This document shows, piece after piece, positions 22,500 through 35,000 of a stretch of 64,000 nt of DNA. This DNA comes from Chrysaora quinquecirrha. Lineage: Eukaryota > Cnidaria > Scyphozoa > Semaeostomeae > Pelagiidae. The position numbers and the translations under genes are program-made. Positions within the stretch are counted from its first letter, which is position 1. Every line of letters starts with the position of its first letter. The notes under the pieces are model-generated. The model did no database searches. It was not told the DNA's origin and saw only the letters and a list, made by a program, of their open reading frames with translations. The stretch covers positions 2,248,738 to 2,312,737 of the forward strand of contig JACTAT010000006.1 of NCBI GenBank assembly GCA_014526335.1. Reading direction: 5' to 3'.

Positions 22500-25400
22500 T
22501 TAAGGCGGAACTGAAAACTGATAAGGGGTGTTTTCTAAATGTTCATTTTCTACTTTGCTGTGGCGTATTTGATACAGAAGACTTCTAGCTTCCTCTTTGC
22601 CTGAAAGAAAAAATTACTATGCAAAAGCACATTCTAAAGTTTGCATTACAATACTCGAGGACCGGTCAAGCGATCAAGCTTTGTTGGTGAAATAACCGAG
22701 ATTTGCTTTACAAGCTTAACGAGAAGAGGAGAATTTGCTAAAGCAATGTTTACGTAAAACTTATTCCTCGATCAAGCGCCTAAAGCACTAATTTAGAAAT
22801 CTGTCTGAAGCAGGAGCAATTCATGAAAATTGTTGAATAACCTAAAAGTAACGTTCTGACGAAAAGTAAGTTTTGCAGCAACTGGCAAAACGTGTCTCTT
22901 GCTTCATGCATATGCCATCAAGAGCTTGTACAGGCTACATACACTATTACGCTTTTACACGCTCTTACATACGCTTGAAGGCTACATACACTCTTAAAGG
23001 GGTGTCGGGGAAAAGCCTAATAGGGAATTAAATCTAAAGGGGTATACGATAAACAATGAAATATTTGACAAACATGTTTAACGACGTTGCATACATGTAA
23101 TACATGGAACATAATTAAGTTGCCTTCCTTGGAGTCTCTTTTCAGGAGAACAAAAGTGAAAGAATCTCGGGGGGGTATCTAAGCCTAGTTTTGGACGGGG
23201 ACGTGCCATTTTAGTTTAAAATTTTGACTAATAATTTCGCCCATGTCTGAAAAATTGTGACCCATAATTCCACAAATCTAGAAAAAATTGTGACCCATAA
23301 TTCCGCAAATCTAGAAAAAAATGTGACCCATAATTCCGCAAATCTAGAAAAAATTGTGACCCATAATTCCGCAAATCTAGAAAAAATTGTGACCCATAAT
23401 TCCACAAATCTAGAAAAAATTGTGACCCGTAATTCCGCAAATCTAGAAAAAAATGTGACCCATAATTCCGCAAGGCAAAGAACATTTTACAGACACAAAA
23501 TCGTTTGATGATACTGTAACCATGAAATATTGAAAGTGCAACATCAGCTCTGTATGGAAATTCATTTCATAAATGCTAAGCTTCACTCTGCAAAATTTCT
23601 TACGCATAATTCCAAAGGTTTCCTGAAATGGTACCCATAATTACGCACTTACTTCTAAAAATAATACCGATAATTCCGCATTTTTCAGAATAAAGGTACC
23701 CCTTGATAATGGCAGACCCCCATAAATCAAACCTAGTAAGATACCCCCCCACCCCTGAGGAACGAATATCTTGAGAACACCGAAATTTTTGAATAGATTT
23801 TAGTGGTACAAAATTTCAAAATCGCGAGAAACAGCGGAACCATCTCTGAATATACTTAAGTATGCCCAGAGATGTTACCATTGTTTCTCGCGATTTCAAA
23901 ATGTTTGAATAAGAATGTTTGATCGTTTGGCCAAGGCCTATCATCATAATACCTCATTATAATCGCCTGCTCTTCTTGCAAATGATTCAGCATCAGTGAG
24001 TTTACCCTTCTGAAAATAATGTCTTGCAACGAACAAAAATCCTTTGGAAAGGTCATCAGCCGGATGGAACTAAGAATGAAATAATTGATTCAATTATTAT
24101 TACAATAATACGTACCCTCCATAGGCGTAAGAGGCAAGGGACTGGGAAGGCTTCAGCCTCCTAAATCTGAAAATGTCTTCTAAAAAAGGCATATACGACA
24201 AAAGCCTACGAATTACTGCTTACAAAATATTTAATGCTTGTTTGATAACGGCATCTACGTTTTGATAACTGATCCGAGGGGCTATCGACGGGCTATCAAC
24301 GACGTAACACCGTCTCATGCGTACGGCCTTGGCTAAGCGACGGGGCTGGCCTCTCTAGTCGAGAAAAGCCGGCATGGGTCGAGAAAAGCCGGCTAAGCGA
24401 CGAGGCTGGCTCGTTTAAGTCGAGAAAAGCCGGCATGGGTCGAGAAAAGCCGGCTAATCGACGAGGCTGGCCCTGAATCGGACAGCCCATCGTTTTAAAC
24501 ACAATATCAGCTTTACATTTTGCACGGCGCATTGCAATTCGCATAACCCTTCGCAACTTCATCGTAGTAAATAATATGGTATACTTCTGATGTTTCATAC
24601 TCACTCCGGTCGGGTCGATTTGATCGAATACAATCGTGTATAATCTGCAAGCATCATCATCTTCACCAGACATCTGATGCAGCCTGGATAAAATTGAAAT
24701 ATCAAAGATCACTAGGAAAGAGCGAAATTCAAAGCTCTGGAAGAATTCAGAGGCAGATATAAATGTAATTCATTTATGTGAATTAGAATATGGACGTTAA
24801 AACTTTTGAAAACTTTATGACAAGGAAAACAAGACTCAATGTATTCAGTGTAAGACTCAATGTATTGCTGAGATCCATGAACCTCTGCATTCGTGGATCA
24901 AGATCCCTTAGAAAAAGGAGCGCTCTTACATCTGAGACAGACATTGACATCTGCATGTCTAGTTATGACTTGATTTTCGAACAATAGGCTTAAACTGTTT
25001 AGTGAACTTGTTATATTTATAAATTTCGTTTCTTTGTTTAAAAAAAGAATTTGTTAGTACTAGTGAAAAAAGGAATTTTTTATGGAATCATCGAACGAAA
25101 AGATAATGAAAAAAAATGTATACAGTTGAATAATCGATAGTCTTTTAACAGGGTTTTATAGGCCAATACGGCCTCTCCCTTTTATCTCATTTATTATCGT
25201 TATCATTAAATCTAATTTGGACAGAAACTCACTTTGCTAGTTTGATCGTTGCTTGCGCTTCAGGATCTCCGATACGAAATGCTTTCCAGAAACACTGAAA
25301 AAATTACAAAAACGCTGAAAGTAAAACACTAGAGCATTTCAGAGCAACAGTGATTTGAAATCACCACATTGTGTGAATAGCTATTATAAATGACAATATT

Positions 25401-28400
25401 ACAGATCAATTCTTCAAAACTGAAGCCAAAGGCTACCTTCTTTGCTTCTTCGTTTCTATCAAGACTGTGTAACGTATCACCCAGAGCAACTAGGATTCGC
25501 GGATCGTTGGGTCTACAAAGGATAAAAGTGAAACATTAAATTTGAATGAGTCAGATAACTTGACTTGCTTGATCAACCGTTTCAAATATTCTTCTTAAAG
25601 TCTGCAGAACAACATTAAATATATCCTTGGTCTAAAATTCATCAAACTTCACAAAGATACCGAAGAAATGCAAAGAAAGGGAGCTAAATTTGAAGAGGAA
25701 TGTGGTATGCTACAGGTATTTGGATGTATTGATGGAACTGTTTGTTGACCCTGCATACCATCTCTTACAATACTGCACGAAGGAATATGAAACAAGTGAT
25801 GGGAATGACAAAGTGATTTTCAATTCTTCACTGCGATCCGCTAGAAATCCGACTGAAAAAGCCTTTGGTTGTGATTCGCAAAACTGACAAAATGTACAAG
25901 CAATTAATCATCAAAGTGTATGATTGAGCTTCAGTGGGGAAATTCATCAGACACCATGACGAAATGCCATAGCGCCTCTTCAAGGAAAATAAGCTCCAAA
26001 ATAAGCTTGGTATAAATTCCACTTACCTCAGTTTAAATGCTTCTGTGTAATAATACAATGAATAATATGGCATTTTTAGTATCTCATAAGTTTGACCAAG
26101 ACCATACCAGGCTCTGTAATCTTTTGCACATGCATCTTTAAAAGGAGAATCAAAGAATTGATCATTGATAATCGGTTGTAAAAATTGCTGATGTTTCATT
26201 AAGGATATATGGGAGAAAAGATACTGTAAGCATGTTGGCCTGGGAAAGCCGAGGAAACACAGGGAAATTGCCCGATGATGCCACTGAAAAATCACAGGAA
26301 AACACCATTTGGTCCCATTTTCATGAAATTTCTTTAGAAGCAGGCGATAATTGATTACAGGGGCCACATCTAAAAACATTGTTGACAAGCAGTCTTTGCC
26401 AGAAAAAGTTGTAAAAATTTCATAAACAATTTTCTGCTTGTCGCTAGTAAGCAATGTATGACAAGCAATGTTTTAGGCCCTGGCCAAACGATCAAACATT
26501 GTTGATCAAACATTTTAGATTTGCTTTACAACAAATGTTTGACCGTTTGGCCACTTCAAAAAACATTGTTTGACATGACAAGCAAAAGTAAGAAAATTGT
26601 GACGTCATGTTTTTGAAAAAGTTAAAAACATTTTTTGCTTGACGCAAAACATTCGTGATTTCAAACATTTCCCTTGACAAGGAGATCTCAGATGTTTGAC
26701 TAACAATGTTTGATCGTTTGGCCGGTGCCTTAAGAGTAGCTACAAAATCACAAAAGGTAAACAAAGAATTAATGAGCAAACCTGTAGCTCGTCTATAAGA
26801 TTCAATTGCTGCAGATGTATTTTTAAGTTCCACATATTCATGACCAAGTAACGTCCATGCCACAACATGTTGAGGATTTAATCTCAATGATTGTTTGAAA
26901 TAAATCACTGCTTTCTCATGGTTTCCACGTAGACTGTAATAATTACCTGCATAGAAAACCCACTTTAATAATTACATATATAGAAAACCAATTGTAATAA
27001 TTACATATATAGAAAACCAATTGTAATAATTACATATATAGAAAACCAATTGTAATAATTACATATATAGAAAACCAATTGTAATAATTACATATATAGA
27101 AAACCAATGGTAATAATTGCGTATTTTGAAAATCAATTGTAATAACTGCCTTTAAATCGACCGTCATAGTTGTTTATATAGAAATAAACAAACGTGAAAA
27201 ATCTAAAGCCAGCCAATGTCGACATCGTGCACTGTCAGAACTATCGGCGATTTTTGGAACTAATTTATCGCAACTGACCTGTCGACATAAGCGCTCTGGC
27301 GACAATAGCAACAGTTCCTCTTTGACTTCAGCTAATCAGTGCACTGTTCCACGAAGTTGGATGGAAATGTTCCACTTCTATAATTATTAGTTGGTAACTG
27401 ATTCCTTCAGTCGCAGTCGATATGAGCGCTCTTGCTACCACGATAAACTGTATCCAATATGTTTTGACTATTTGTTTACATGTCGATTTCTAGTTGGCTT
27501 AGGGAACATCAACCCGAAAGCTGTGATACGGGGCTTACAAAATGAACATTCGCTGAGACGAACGGATCAGCAAAAACACAAGATTGTGCCAAAGTAGCGG
27601 CGAAATCTTTCGATTCAAGATAAGACTTTTGTCTAATCGAGATCTAGCTTAAGATGTTATAGGGTTGGATTAGGTTCGACCAAACCAGTTGAAGTTCGAT
27701 TGGAACGGTTGTGCTTGGATTAAAAGAGATTCACAACCAGATCAATCCAGATTAATGTTAAAAAGTAAAAACATTATCAAAGCTAAGCTAAAATTACCGA
27801 TTACACCACATGATTCATATCTGTATTTGTCAACATCTGCGACTTTGTGCGCTAAACAGCTCAGCTCCGGTTTGGCGTCCTATAAAAAAGAAGACATTGT
27901 AAGTTTGAAAGAACCTTACACAAGGGCTGGGCTTCATGACACTATGAAAAGACTACGAGAAATCAAAGCTTCGTGAATCCGTTATTTTCTGTATATCTTA
28001 TGAAGTGAAGGGTAGAAGTTGGCTGCGTTTGGCAGAGTAGGGAGTGACAGCTATGATCAATGTACCGATGTACCGGCTTTTTTGCAAGCGTACCAGTCAG
28101 CATTCGTGACAATGTACTGACGTACTAGTTTTCACGGATGAGCATTTTATGTCTGTTTTCACTGATTCTTCATATTTCTATGTACCAGGTTGCTTTTGTA
28201 CAGTACTGGGTCGATTTTTAGCCTGTAGCACTCAAATTCATAACTCCCATTCTTCGCAAACAGCAACAACAGCAATTAGCAACAATTAAAACCATTTTCC
28301 ATGAGATAATTGAGATGAATAGCCTAATGCTAAGAGTTCCGAGCGACCTGTCCATCAGATTGGCCTAAGGAGTGATTACTACGACTAGTGTAATAAGTCT

Positions 28401-31400
28401 ATTACCTGAATGTAAAGAATATTTGAATAAGTATCGACATGATCCAGCATAAAGGGTCTTTCGTATGAATTTCTTTGAACAAGTTTGTCGCAGACTCAAA
28501 ATCTGTAGAAAAGCAAAACTGATTATGAAAGATTATCACTGCAGAATACTTATATTAGTTTGTAAGAAACAGCAGAAACATTTTGGACATACTTATAAGC
28601 TTTTTTTCGTCTGACGCTCCTCAGGAAAGAACGTCAGAAGCAGAACGCAACAACCAAAATAAGCGGAATTTATATCTATATTAAATGGGTATAGATAGAG
28701 TATAAATTTCGCCTATTTTAATTGTCTCGGTTTGTTTCTGCCGTTTATACGAGTGTAAACGGCAGAAACAAGGTGCTGTGGCTTCGCAGTGTAATCCAGC
28801 TGACTCCTGGTGTCAGAAGCTCAGTGTGGCCAGGTTTCGAGCCCAGCCACGGTAGCGTCACGGCCAGAGTCGAGGTCTCGATTAGTTAACCTACTACTGA
28901 GGGACTTAAAACACCATTTCACCTTCATCTGCACCGAGTGTCAGAAGAAAAAAAGCTTGATGTTTCCGCTATTCCGAAAGGTCGTTTATTTCAAATACTA
29001 TCAAATATTCGAAAAACAAATATGTTTAGATTGTAACTTACTTCTCAAGTTATAATAAGCAAGAGCCATTTGTTGTTTAATATATGTACTTTTATTAAAA
29101 CCAGCATTCGATAGATTTTCATATCTTTTTAAAGCTTCTTCAGTCATTTGAACATCTAACTCTGCTTGTGCTTGGAAGAACTCTGCCATCCAGTGATTTC
29201 CAACGTCCAAACTCTGAAGCTTAAAGAACAAGGTCATTTATTTCAAAGTACATAGGTCAAATTTAATTAGTTAGGCCTTGAACAAACGATCAAACATTGT
29301 TGGTCAAGATGAATTCCGTCAACAATGTTTTCAAACGCTTTCAAAAGAATTTATGGTTGTATCAAGCAAAAATGTTTGACAGGCAATGTTTTGTGATGTG
29401 GCCAAATAGTCAAACATTGTCCTTCACAAGCAAATGTTTGACAAAGAATGTTTGATCGTTTGGCCAGGGCCTTAATACGCTTGTATGTTTTATCAAATTG
29501 GATTTAGCCCTTTGCTTTCCTAAATGTGTGTGAAATTAAATACGTTAATCCACTGCTTTTAGCTTGAAATGGCGACAGGACAAATTGACCCGTAGCAGAT
29601 TGATTTTTTAACGAAATGACCTGCAACCTGAAGAAACATGGTCGCAGAACATTGATTTGGTTAAAAATTTCGCGACATTTTTTGGCTTGTCACCAATAAT
29701 GCCGCATATGCAGCTGGTTTTTTGCATTGGCGACACAACAGATTGCATTGTTTTTGCGCGTTTTCCTGGAAATTTTCTAGCACCTATTCTTCTTATACCA
29801 CGAAAACAGATTGTCGCAGAGCTTCTATCACAGAACTTTTGTCGCAACGTGTAGGCACCTCAGCATTTCTCAATTCTCAGAACCGGACAATGTCAGGTTA
29901 CCAGAACAGGTGGAAAATCACACGTGATGCAGGTAGATGTTTCAGTCACATTGTCATTAACGTTAATTAGAAGCAAAGAAAATCTTATGCCACACTCGAG
30001 ACACCCCTGTTGCAATTGTTTAGTGAGGAAGTTTTGCAGCCAAACAATTTTGCCTTGAGGGAGATTGCACACTTTCTATTGTACTTTGAATTCAATATTA
30101 ATGACCAATGCAAGACAAAAGCTCAATGCAAACATGTTAACATTGTGCCAAAATCACACATGCATGAATTTAAAGAAAGCTATAGGTTAAAGGTATACAA
30201 ATACCATTTCTCTGTTTTTGCATGCAGATGCCAGCTCTTTCCACGCACCCCAATGCAGTGGCTCTTTCTTGACAGCTTTCGATAATACTATTATTGCTTC
30301 TTCATGAACATCTAGCTGCTTCAATACAATACCATATCTAAAAGGAAGGAAATTGATTTGTTGCCAAATAGTCAGTTTAATGTATATACATAATTAAAAG
30401 CTCTTTTCTCCTTGCACTCCTCAGAGTACAAACATCAGAAAAGGCTGGTTCTGTGTAGACAGAAAGAGTTCATCTCTCACTTGTACTCTTCAGTATTTCG
30501 TATGTGTCTTCCAGCTGTATCCTGATTCATTTTTGTTTAAAAATGCCAATTCAGCTCTACCGCCTGATTGGTGCTTTTATATCTGCATCTGGGTATAAAT
30601 TCCCCCCTTTTCAACTCTTTTATTTGTGTCTGATGTTTATACTCTGAGAAGTGTTAGATGAAAAAGCTTTAAGTATGTCCAAAGATATTTTTAATTTTTT
30701 TCGCAATTTTCAAATTTTGTAGTACTGAAAGACAATTCAAATAGGAAATAAATGAGTGACAACAAAAAGATAGTTCATTAAGAACATGCTAAAATCAACT
30801 TACAAGTATAGGCAATGTCCATCAAGTTTTTCTTCATTTTCCTGCATCTCTTTTTTAAGATTTCCAAGTTCTGGATTGACATTTGACTTAGAACTGGGAT
30901 CTGTAATGATGTAATAATAACTAATTCTTGTTTCCTGGGGCTATTGACAAACAGAAAACTGAGCATCATATGCATTAATTGTTTTGTTATTTTGTCTTAG
31001 AAATCTTACCTAGCACATCAGCCATTTTATATCTCTTCTTCCTTTCTCCACTCTAAGATTAGAAAACAGAACACATGAAGCAGAACTTTTTCTCAGTATA
31101 TATGGGACAAGCGCTCTAAGATAATAGCAAGGAAAGATGCCTCCAAAACCTCTCAATATGTATTCCACTTAAAAAAATGCACAAAAATCTAAGCATTAGG
31201 GGGAAAATTTAGTGTGGACTAGATCTTGAATGTACCCATGATCTATTGCATGTCATGTTGTCAAGTGTTATATTCTTAGCCAAGTGCACCTTCATATTTG
31301 AGAAAAAAGATCAAGTGATGCATGTCACTTGCAAATTTCCTTATTGATGATATGCTTGTTGGTCCATTTATTGCAAGAGGTGCACATTTTAGTGCAGCTT

Positions 31401-31973
31401 GAATTTCAGGTTGGGTGCAGCGCTGCCTAAAAATTCAAACTTCTCTGACGTGTGCCTGGCTGGCAAGGTTGTCCTCCTTGACTAAACATTTCCCATTTGA
31501 TGAAAAACTTACCATGTAAATTGAGTAAAGATGAAGAAAGTATCCTTTGTTGCTTTTACATCCCTCTAGAATATGAGCAGCTCTTTCATATTCCTTCAGA
31601 TCAAAATAGCTTTTCGCCAGCGAATATGCATAAAAATCCTTTTTGAATTCTTCATCAGCGACTTCATCTGGTAAAATCGGTTCAGCCGAAGGAGGCAACG
31701 AATAAGAAAGTTCAGCAGCCCTACAACAAGAGAAAACATTTTGGTTGGTGATTCTGATTGGTGGGCCTAAAAAACTGCCTGAAGTGAAAGATTGTAGGTA
31801 ACATTTTTGTCTATTTGAGACACACAATAGTCCGAAATCACCTTAAAAATGATAATCTTAACCTTTCCCTACCAGTTTGCTGAATGTATCAAGCCTCTTG
31901 AGTTGCATTCTCTCACAGAAATAAGAAGATCTCGGGCCATATCTGACAGTGAAACTTTTCCCAAGGCCGCCAT
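22500..31973 (-). CDS. CDC23: CDC23/APC8, TPR subunit of the anaphase-promoting complex
   Basis: Fifteen minus-strand exons: 31973-31873, 31720-31513, 31052-31010, 30900-30804, 30337-30205, 29219-29042, 28502-28406, 27879-27798, 26946-26782, 26135-26027, 25512-25437, 25294-25233, 24683-24605, 24069-23953 and 22600-22500. The protein would be about 549 residues (human 597). It starts [20 protein letters not shown] and contains the family hallmarks [78 protein letters not shown] and [20 protein letters not shown], which form tandem TPR helices. APC8 is a scaffold arm of the ubiquitin ligase that triggers anaphase. Two one-base breaks occur: one in exon 7 (28449-28457) and a phase mismatch between exons 14 and 15. 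The last intron is filled with repeats. Confidence 0.93.
23167..23755. mobile_element. Inverted-repeat element carrying a 33-bp minisatellite
   Basis: Ends ggggggtatctaagcctagt (left) and aaacctagtaagataccccc (right) are inverted copies. Inside, 23247-23474 holds about seven 33-bp repeats of gtgacccataattccgcaaa + tctagaaaaaatt. More degenerate 'acccataattacgc' copies continue to 23690. As 33 is divisible by three, frames stay open on both strands (plus: [11 protein letters not shown] units). I see no sign that this is a gene. It lies in the last CDC23 intron. Confidence 0.7.
23811..23939. repeat. Hairpin (family D) fused to a half copy of family A
   Basis: Left arm atcgcgagaaacagcggaac...catctctg (to 23848) pairs with right arm cagagatgttaccattgttt...ctcgcgat (from 23867). 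It is followed by aatgtttgatcgtttggcca aggccta, the right end of family A. The loop word taagtatgcccagagatg also occurs near 30670 and 58125. Confidence 0.6.
24222..24475. repeat. Truncated second copy of the satellite element
   Basis: Begins with the same left module as 20875 (atttaatgcttgtttgataa, ctatcgacgggctatcaacg) and then carries about 2.5 satellite units. It lies in the CDC23 intron between exons 13 and 14. Confidence 0.8.
26469..26733. mobile_element. Foldback element, family A (well preserved)
   Basis: Starts ttaggccctggccaaacgat and ends gatcgtttggccggtgcctt aa. This is one of the cleanest copies, with long inverted ends and internal 'gtttgaccgtttggccac' blocks. It lies in CDC23 intron 9. 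Confidence 0.85.
26963..27140. repeat. Tandem repeat, 29-bp unit, about 5-6 copies
   Basis: Unit taataattacatatatagaa + aaccaattg, almost identical in the first five copies and decayed at the right end. It lies directly upstream of CDC23 exon 9, in the intron. Confidence 0.85.
27190..27440. repeat. Dispersed repeat shared in inverted orientation with 39490-39770
   Basis: Contains ctgattccttcagtcgcagt + cgatatgagcgctcttgc. Its reverse complement occurs near 39535-39580. Other shared words are gtcgacat near the left end and a 'cggcgattttt' block. Confidence 0.5.
28588..28772. mobile_element. Foldback element, family B
   Basis: Left part cgtctgacgctcctcaggaa and 'aacgtcagaagcagaa'; right part cggtttgtttctgccgttta tacgagtg. 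The ends are inverted copies with 'gacgtttatactc' style words. A SINE abuts its right end. It lies in the CDC23 intron between exons 6 and 7. Confidence 0.55.
28773..28930 (+). mobile_element. tRNA-derived SINE copy
   Basis: Starts gtgctgtggcttcgcagtgt, has a B-box-like ggtttcgagccc (one change from ggttcgagccc), then the shared body gaggtctcgattagttaacc and ends near aacaccatttcaccttc. It is in an intron of CDC23, opposite to the gene. Confidence 0.75.
29271..29474. mobile_element. Foldback element, family A
   Basis: Starts ttaggccttgaacaaacgat, ends gatcgtttggccagggcctt aa. It is shorter in the middle than other copies. It lies in a CDC23 intron. Confidence 0.8.
30398..30690. mobile_element. 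Foldback element, family B
   Basis: Left cactcctcagagtacaaaca + tcagaaa; right gtgtctgatgtttatactct + gagaagtg, an inverted pair. It is followed by aagtatgtccaaagatattt, also found after the family B copy at 57985. Confidence 0.6.
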
Positions 31974-32083
31974 TGCTGAAATTTTCCCGCCCATCAAAAA
32001 CGAGGCTCAGAATTTTGTTTGTGTAAAAATGGAATCGAGGTTTTCCAGAAAGTTCCAGTTCCTTCAAGCAGCAAAATAGCAAA
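31974..32083. promoter_or_regulatory. Divergent promoter between CDC23 and CCT7
   Basis: Only 110 bases separate the CDC23 ATG (minus, 31973) from the CCT7 ATG (plus, 32084). This space must hold both 5' UTRs and any core promoter, unless transcription of one starts inside the other gene. No TATA box is visible. This is inferred from the two gene models, both of which are strong. Confidence 0.7.
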
Positions 32084-35000
32084 ATGGCGGGCCGAATGAT
32101 GATGCCAGGTGGCTTGGTAAGTAACTTGTATCCATTTACATCGAAGCTATACCTCGAATTTTAAAGTTTTTTTGCTCCAAACAGCGAGCAAGAATATTTT
32201 CCTGTATTGAAATATTCTTTTACTGAAATATTTCTAAATATTGCCGTAACCAAAGCACAGGCCTAATTCTGCATTTCCTTCTTTTTGCAGCAACCTCAGA
32301 TTATTCTTTTGAAAGAAGGCACCGATACATCTCAAGGAATACCACAATTAGTTAAGCAATATAAATGCCTGTCAAGTGGTTGGAGATGCCATCAGAACCA
32401 CGCTTGGACCAAGAGGAATGGATAAATTGGTTGTTGATGCACAAGGTAGGCCTAAAAAAGAGTGCCACTCCCTCTTGTTATTTTCTTTCTTTTCTTTATT
32501 CTTTGTCGTATTTAATGTTTTCTTGTGTACTGAATGCACATGCTTCTTTACGTTACTCAGCTAGGAATATATCAGTGTTTTCCATTAAATTTGTAAAATC
32601 AGGAAAGAATCCAAGTTTTTTGGAAAAAAGCACAACAATTTTTAATGCAAATTTTATCCCATCTAATTTTTGGATGTATGCAAATGGTAAGGGTGGTATT
32701 TTTTCTGGCAACAATTTTATTGTAAGATCATCTTGCTACTCTTTTTTTAAAGGAAAATCAACAATTTCAAATGATGGAGCAACAATAATAAGACTTTTAG
32801 AAATTGTTCATCCAGCAGCTAAAACATTAGTTGATATTGCTAAATCTCAAGATGCTGAGGTGAGTAAACTTTTTTGAGCTGCTAGATCTACTTCCTCAAA
32901 ACCTCCAATTCAAGGTTGGAAAACAGGCAAGTTTCAACCTACATAGTTGCAGGCAGATTAGGAAAACCAGTCAATCAACAGGAGAGGTCCAAGTGAATGT
33001 GAGTGCAGGCATGTTTTCCAACCAGCTCAAATTCATCAATCATAAAAATTTGAGAAAGTATGCCTTCACTTTTGCAATTGGCTCACCCCATTCCTATCAT
33101 GTTGGGTACCATGTTTAATCCCACATTTGATGCTACCTTATTGGCATTTTACCTCACAAAAGTGAGTGAGATTGCAAAAATGCTAACTGTATAAGTTTAT
33201 TGTGCAATTCTGCAGCATGCAAGTCTTGTTTCCTAGTAATTGGAAAAGACATAGATAGCTTCCAATGCCTTAAAACCCTTCTAGGTATTGGTTGAGAGCT
33301 TTTGCAGCTATACAGCTGAAGTGGACCTGCAGCTTGGGTAAACCTAATAATTTAGAATAAATATCTGCATTACTCCTTCACCAGTCTCTGAGATGGAGTG
33401 AACAGCTCTGTTAATGTAGGATTGTGGAAAGTTATCTCCATGATATTCAAACCTGTTTGTATCATTAGCCAAACCCTTGCCATGGCAACTTGCATTTGTA
33501 TTTGTTACCTCTTGTTAATGCAAACATTTTGGCAAATATTGCAATTGAAATCTTGCAAGGAATTGCACTGTTAATAGTTCTTGCAGGTTTCATTGCAATT
33601 TAGTTCTCCTTGGTCTTAGTAACTTTTGCTATTTTCGATTTTATCAGGTTGGTGATGGAACTACAAGTGTTGTTTTGTTGGCTGTAGAATTCTTAAAACA
33701 AATCAAAACACTAGTAGAAGAGGGTGTACATCCACAAGCTGCTATCAAAGCATATAGAAAAGCAGCAAACATGGTATGTACAAGAGCCAAGAGCTAAACC
33801 AAGCTTATTTGGTAAAATAAACAAATTTTGTCATTGCTTAAAGTAAGATGCTTCCCTCACCAGCTTGACATGGTCCAGAATAATTGGGAGGTGGGGACTT
33901 AGCTTAACTTGACCATGTTAAGCCTGGTCCTTGTAGATTGGAACCCAGTAACCAAGCATCAAATTTCAATCATCCAACTACTTTGCTGCTCCATTATCTG
34001 CAAATTTTGCTGAAGCAAGAACAGAAATTTTATCTCCTACAGAAATACAATAATGCAATCACGCTTTCACTATCTGCACTGACCTACTGCCCTAATCTTT
34101 GCACTGCCCTATCTCTTAATCAAATAAGACATTTTTATAAATTTAGTGTTGTTATCACTGATCTTGCTTCTTCTAGGCAGTTTCAAGGGTAAAAGAAATG
34201 GCTGTCACAATAAAGAAGGATGATAAATCGTAAGTAAACCTTTCTCTTGAATCAAAAAGAATAATTTGAATGGCAACACAAAATAGAATCAAAATTTGTA
34301 GAATAAGCATATAAATGCTAATGTTTTCCTAGAATACAGGGCTTACGCTGCGTAAGTTGGATAAAAAATTGCACCATTGTATGAGTAATAGATGAAATTT
34401 GGAGCCTGATAAAGGGCATCAAAGACAAATTGCATGGGAGGAGGGAAGAATAGGAAGGCCTTCAGCAAGTTTCGCAGCCTTACAGATGAGACCAAACTGT
34501 CTTTGCTTGGGGTAACAAGAGCAGGAAGTAATAAACTGCATGGGACAATTCATGCTGAATTTTGAGGACAATTCATCAAGGAACAATCCTTTGCTTGATT
34601 GGTTGATGCAGGGCTTCTTCATTGTGACTTGTTTGATTCAAATCAAATAGGTATTTGCAGCAAATAATATAGTTTTGGTCTTATTTTGCAGGGAAATGAG
34701 AAGTCTTCTTGAACATTGTGCTGCGACAGCACTGAGCTCAAAGCTTGTTGCACGTCACAAAGAATTCTTTAGTAAAATAGTTGTTGATGCTGTGTTACAT
34801 TTAGATGAATTGTTACCATTGAACATGATTGGCACAAAGAAAGTACCTGGTGGTGCATTAGAGGTAAATAATATAGCAATACTTTATTAATTTTCCTTTC
34901 ATCTTGAGATACACCAACCTAAAGCCTAGTTTCTGTAATGTCTTCTCTCATTATGACAAACATCAAGGAAAAAAGGTGATTTCTATGTGCTACAGTGCTG

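Noticed and set aside
23228..23508. Open frames on both strands with 11-residue repeats
   Set aside because: They arise because the minisatellite unit is 33 bases. There is no conserved domain, and the array sits inside a repeat element in an intron.
28773..28930. A functional tRNA gene
   Set aside because: A B-box-like sequence is present but the sequence does not fold as a full cloverleaf by eye, and the same body and tail recur at other sites, so it is a SINE.
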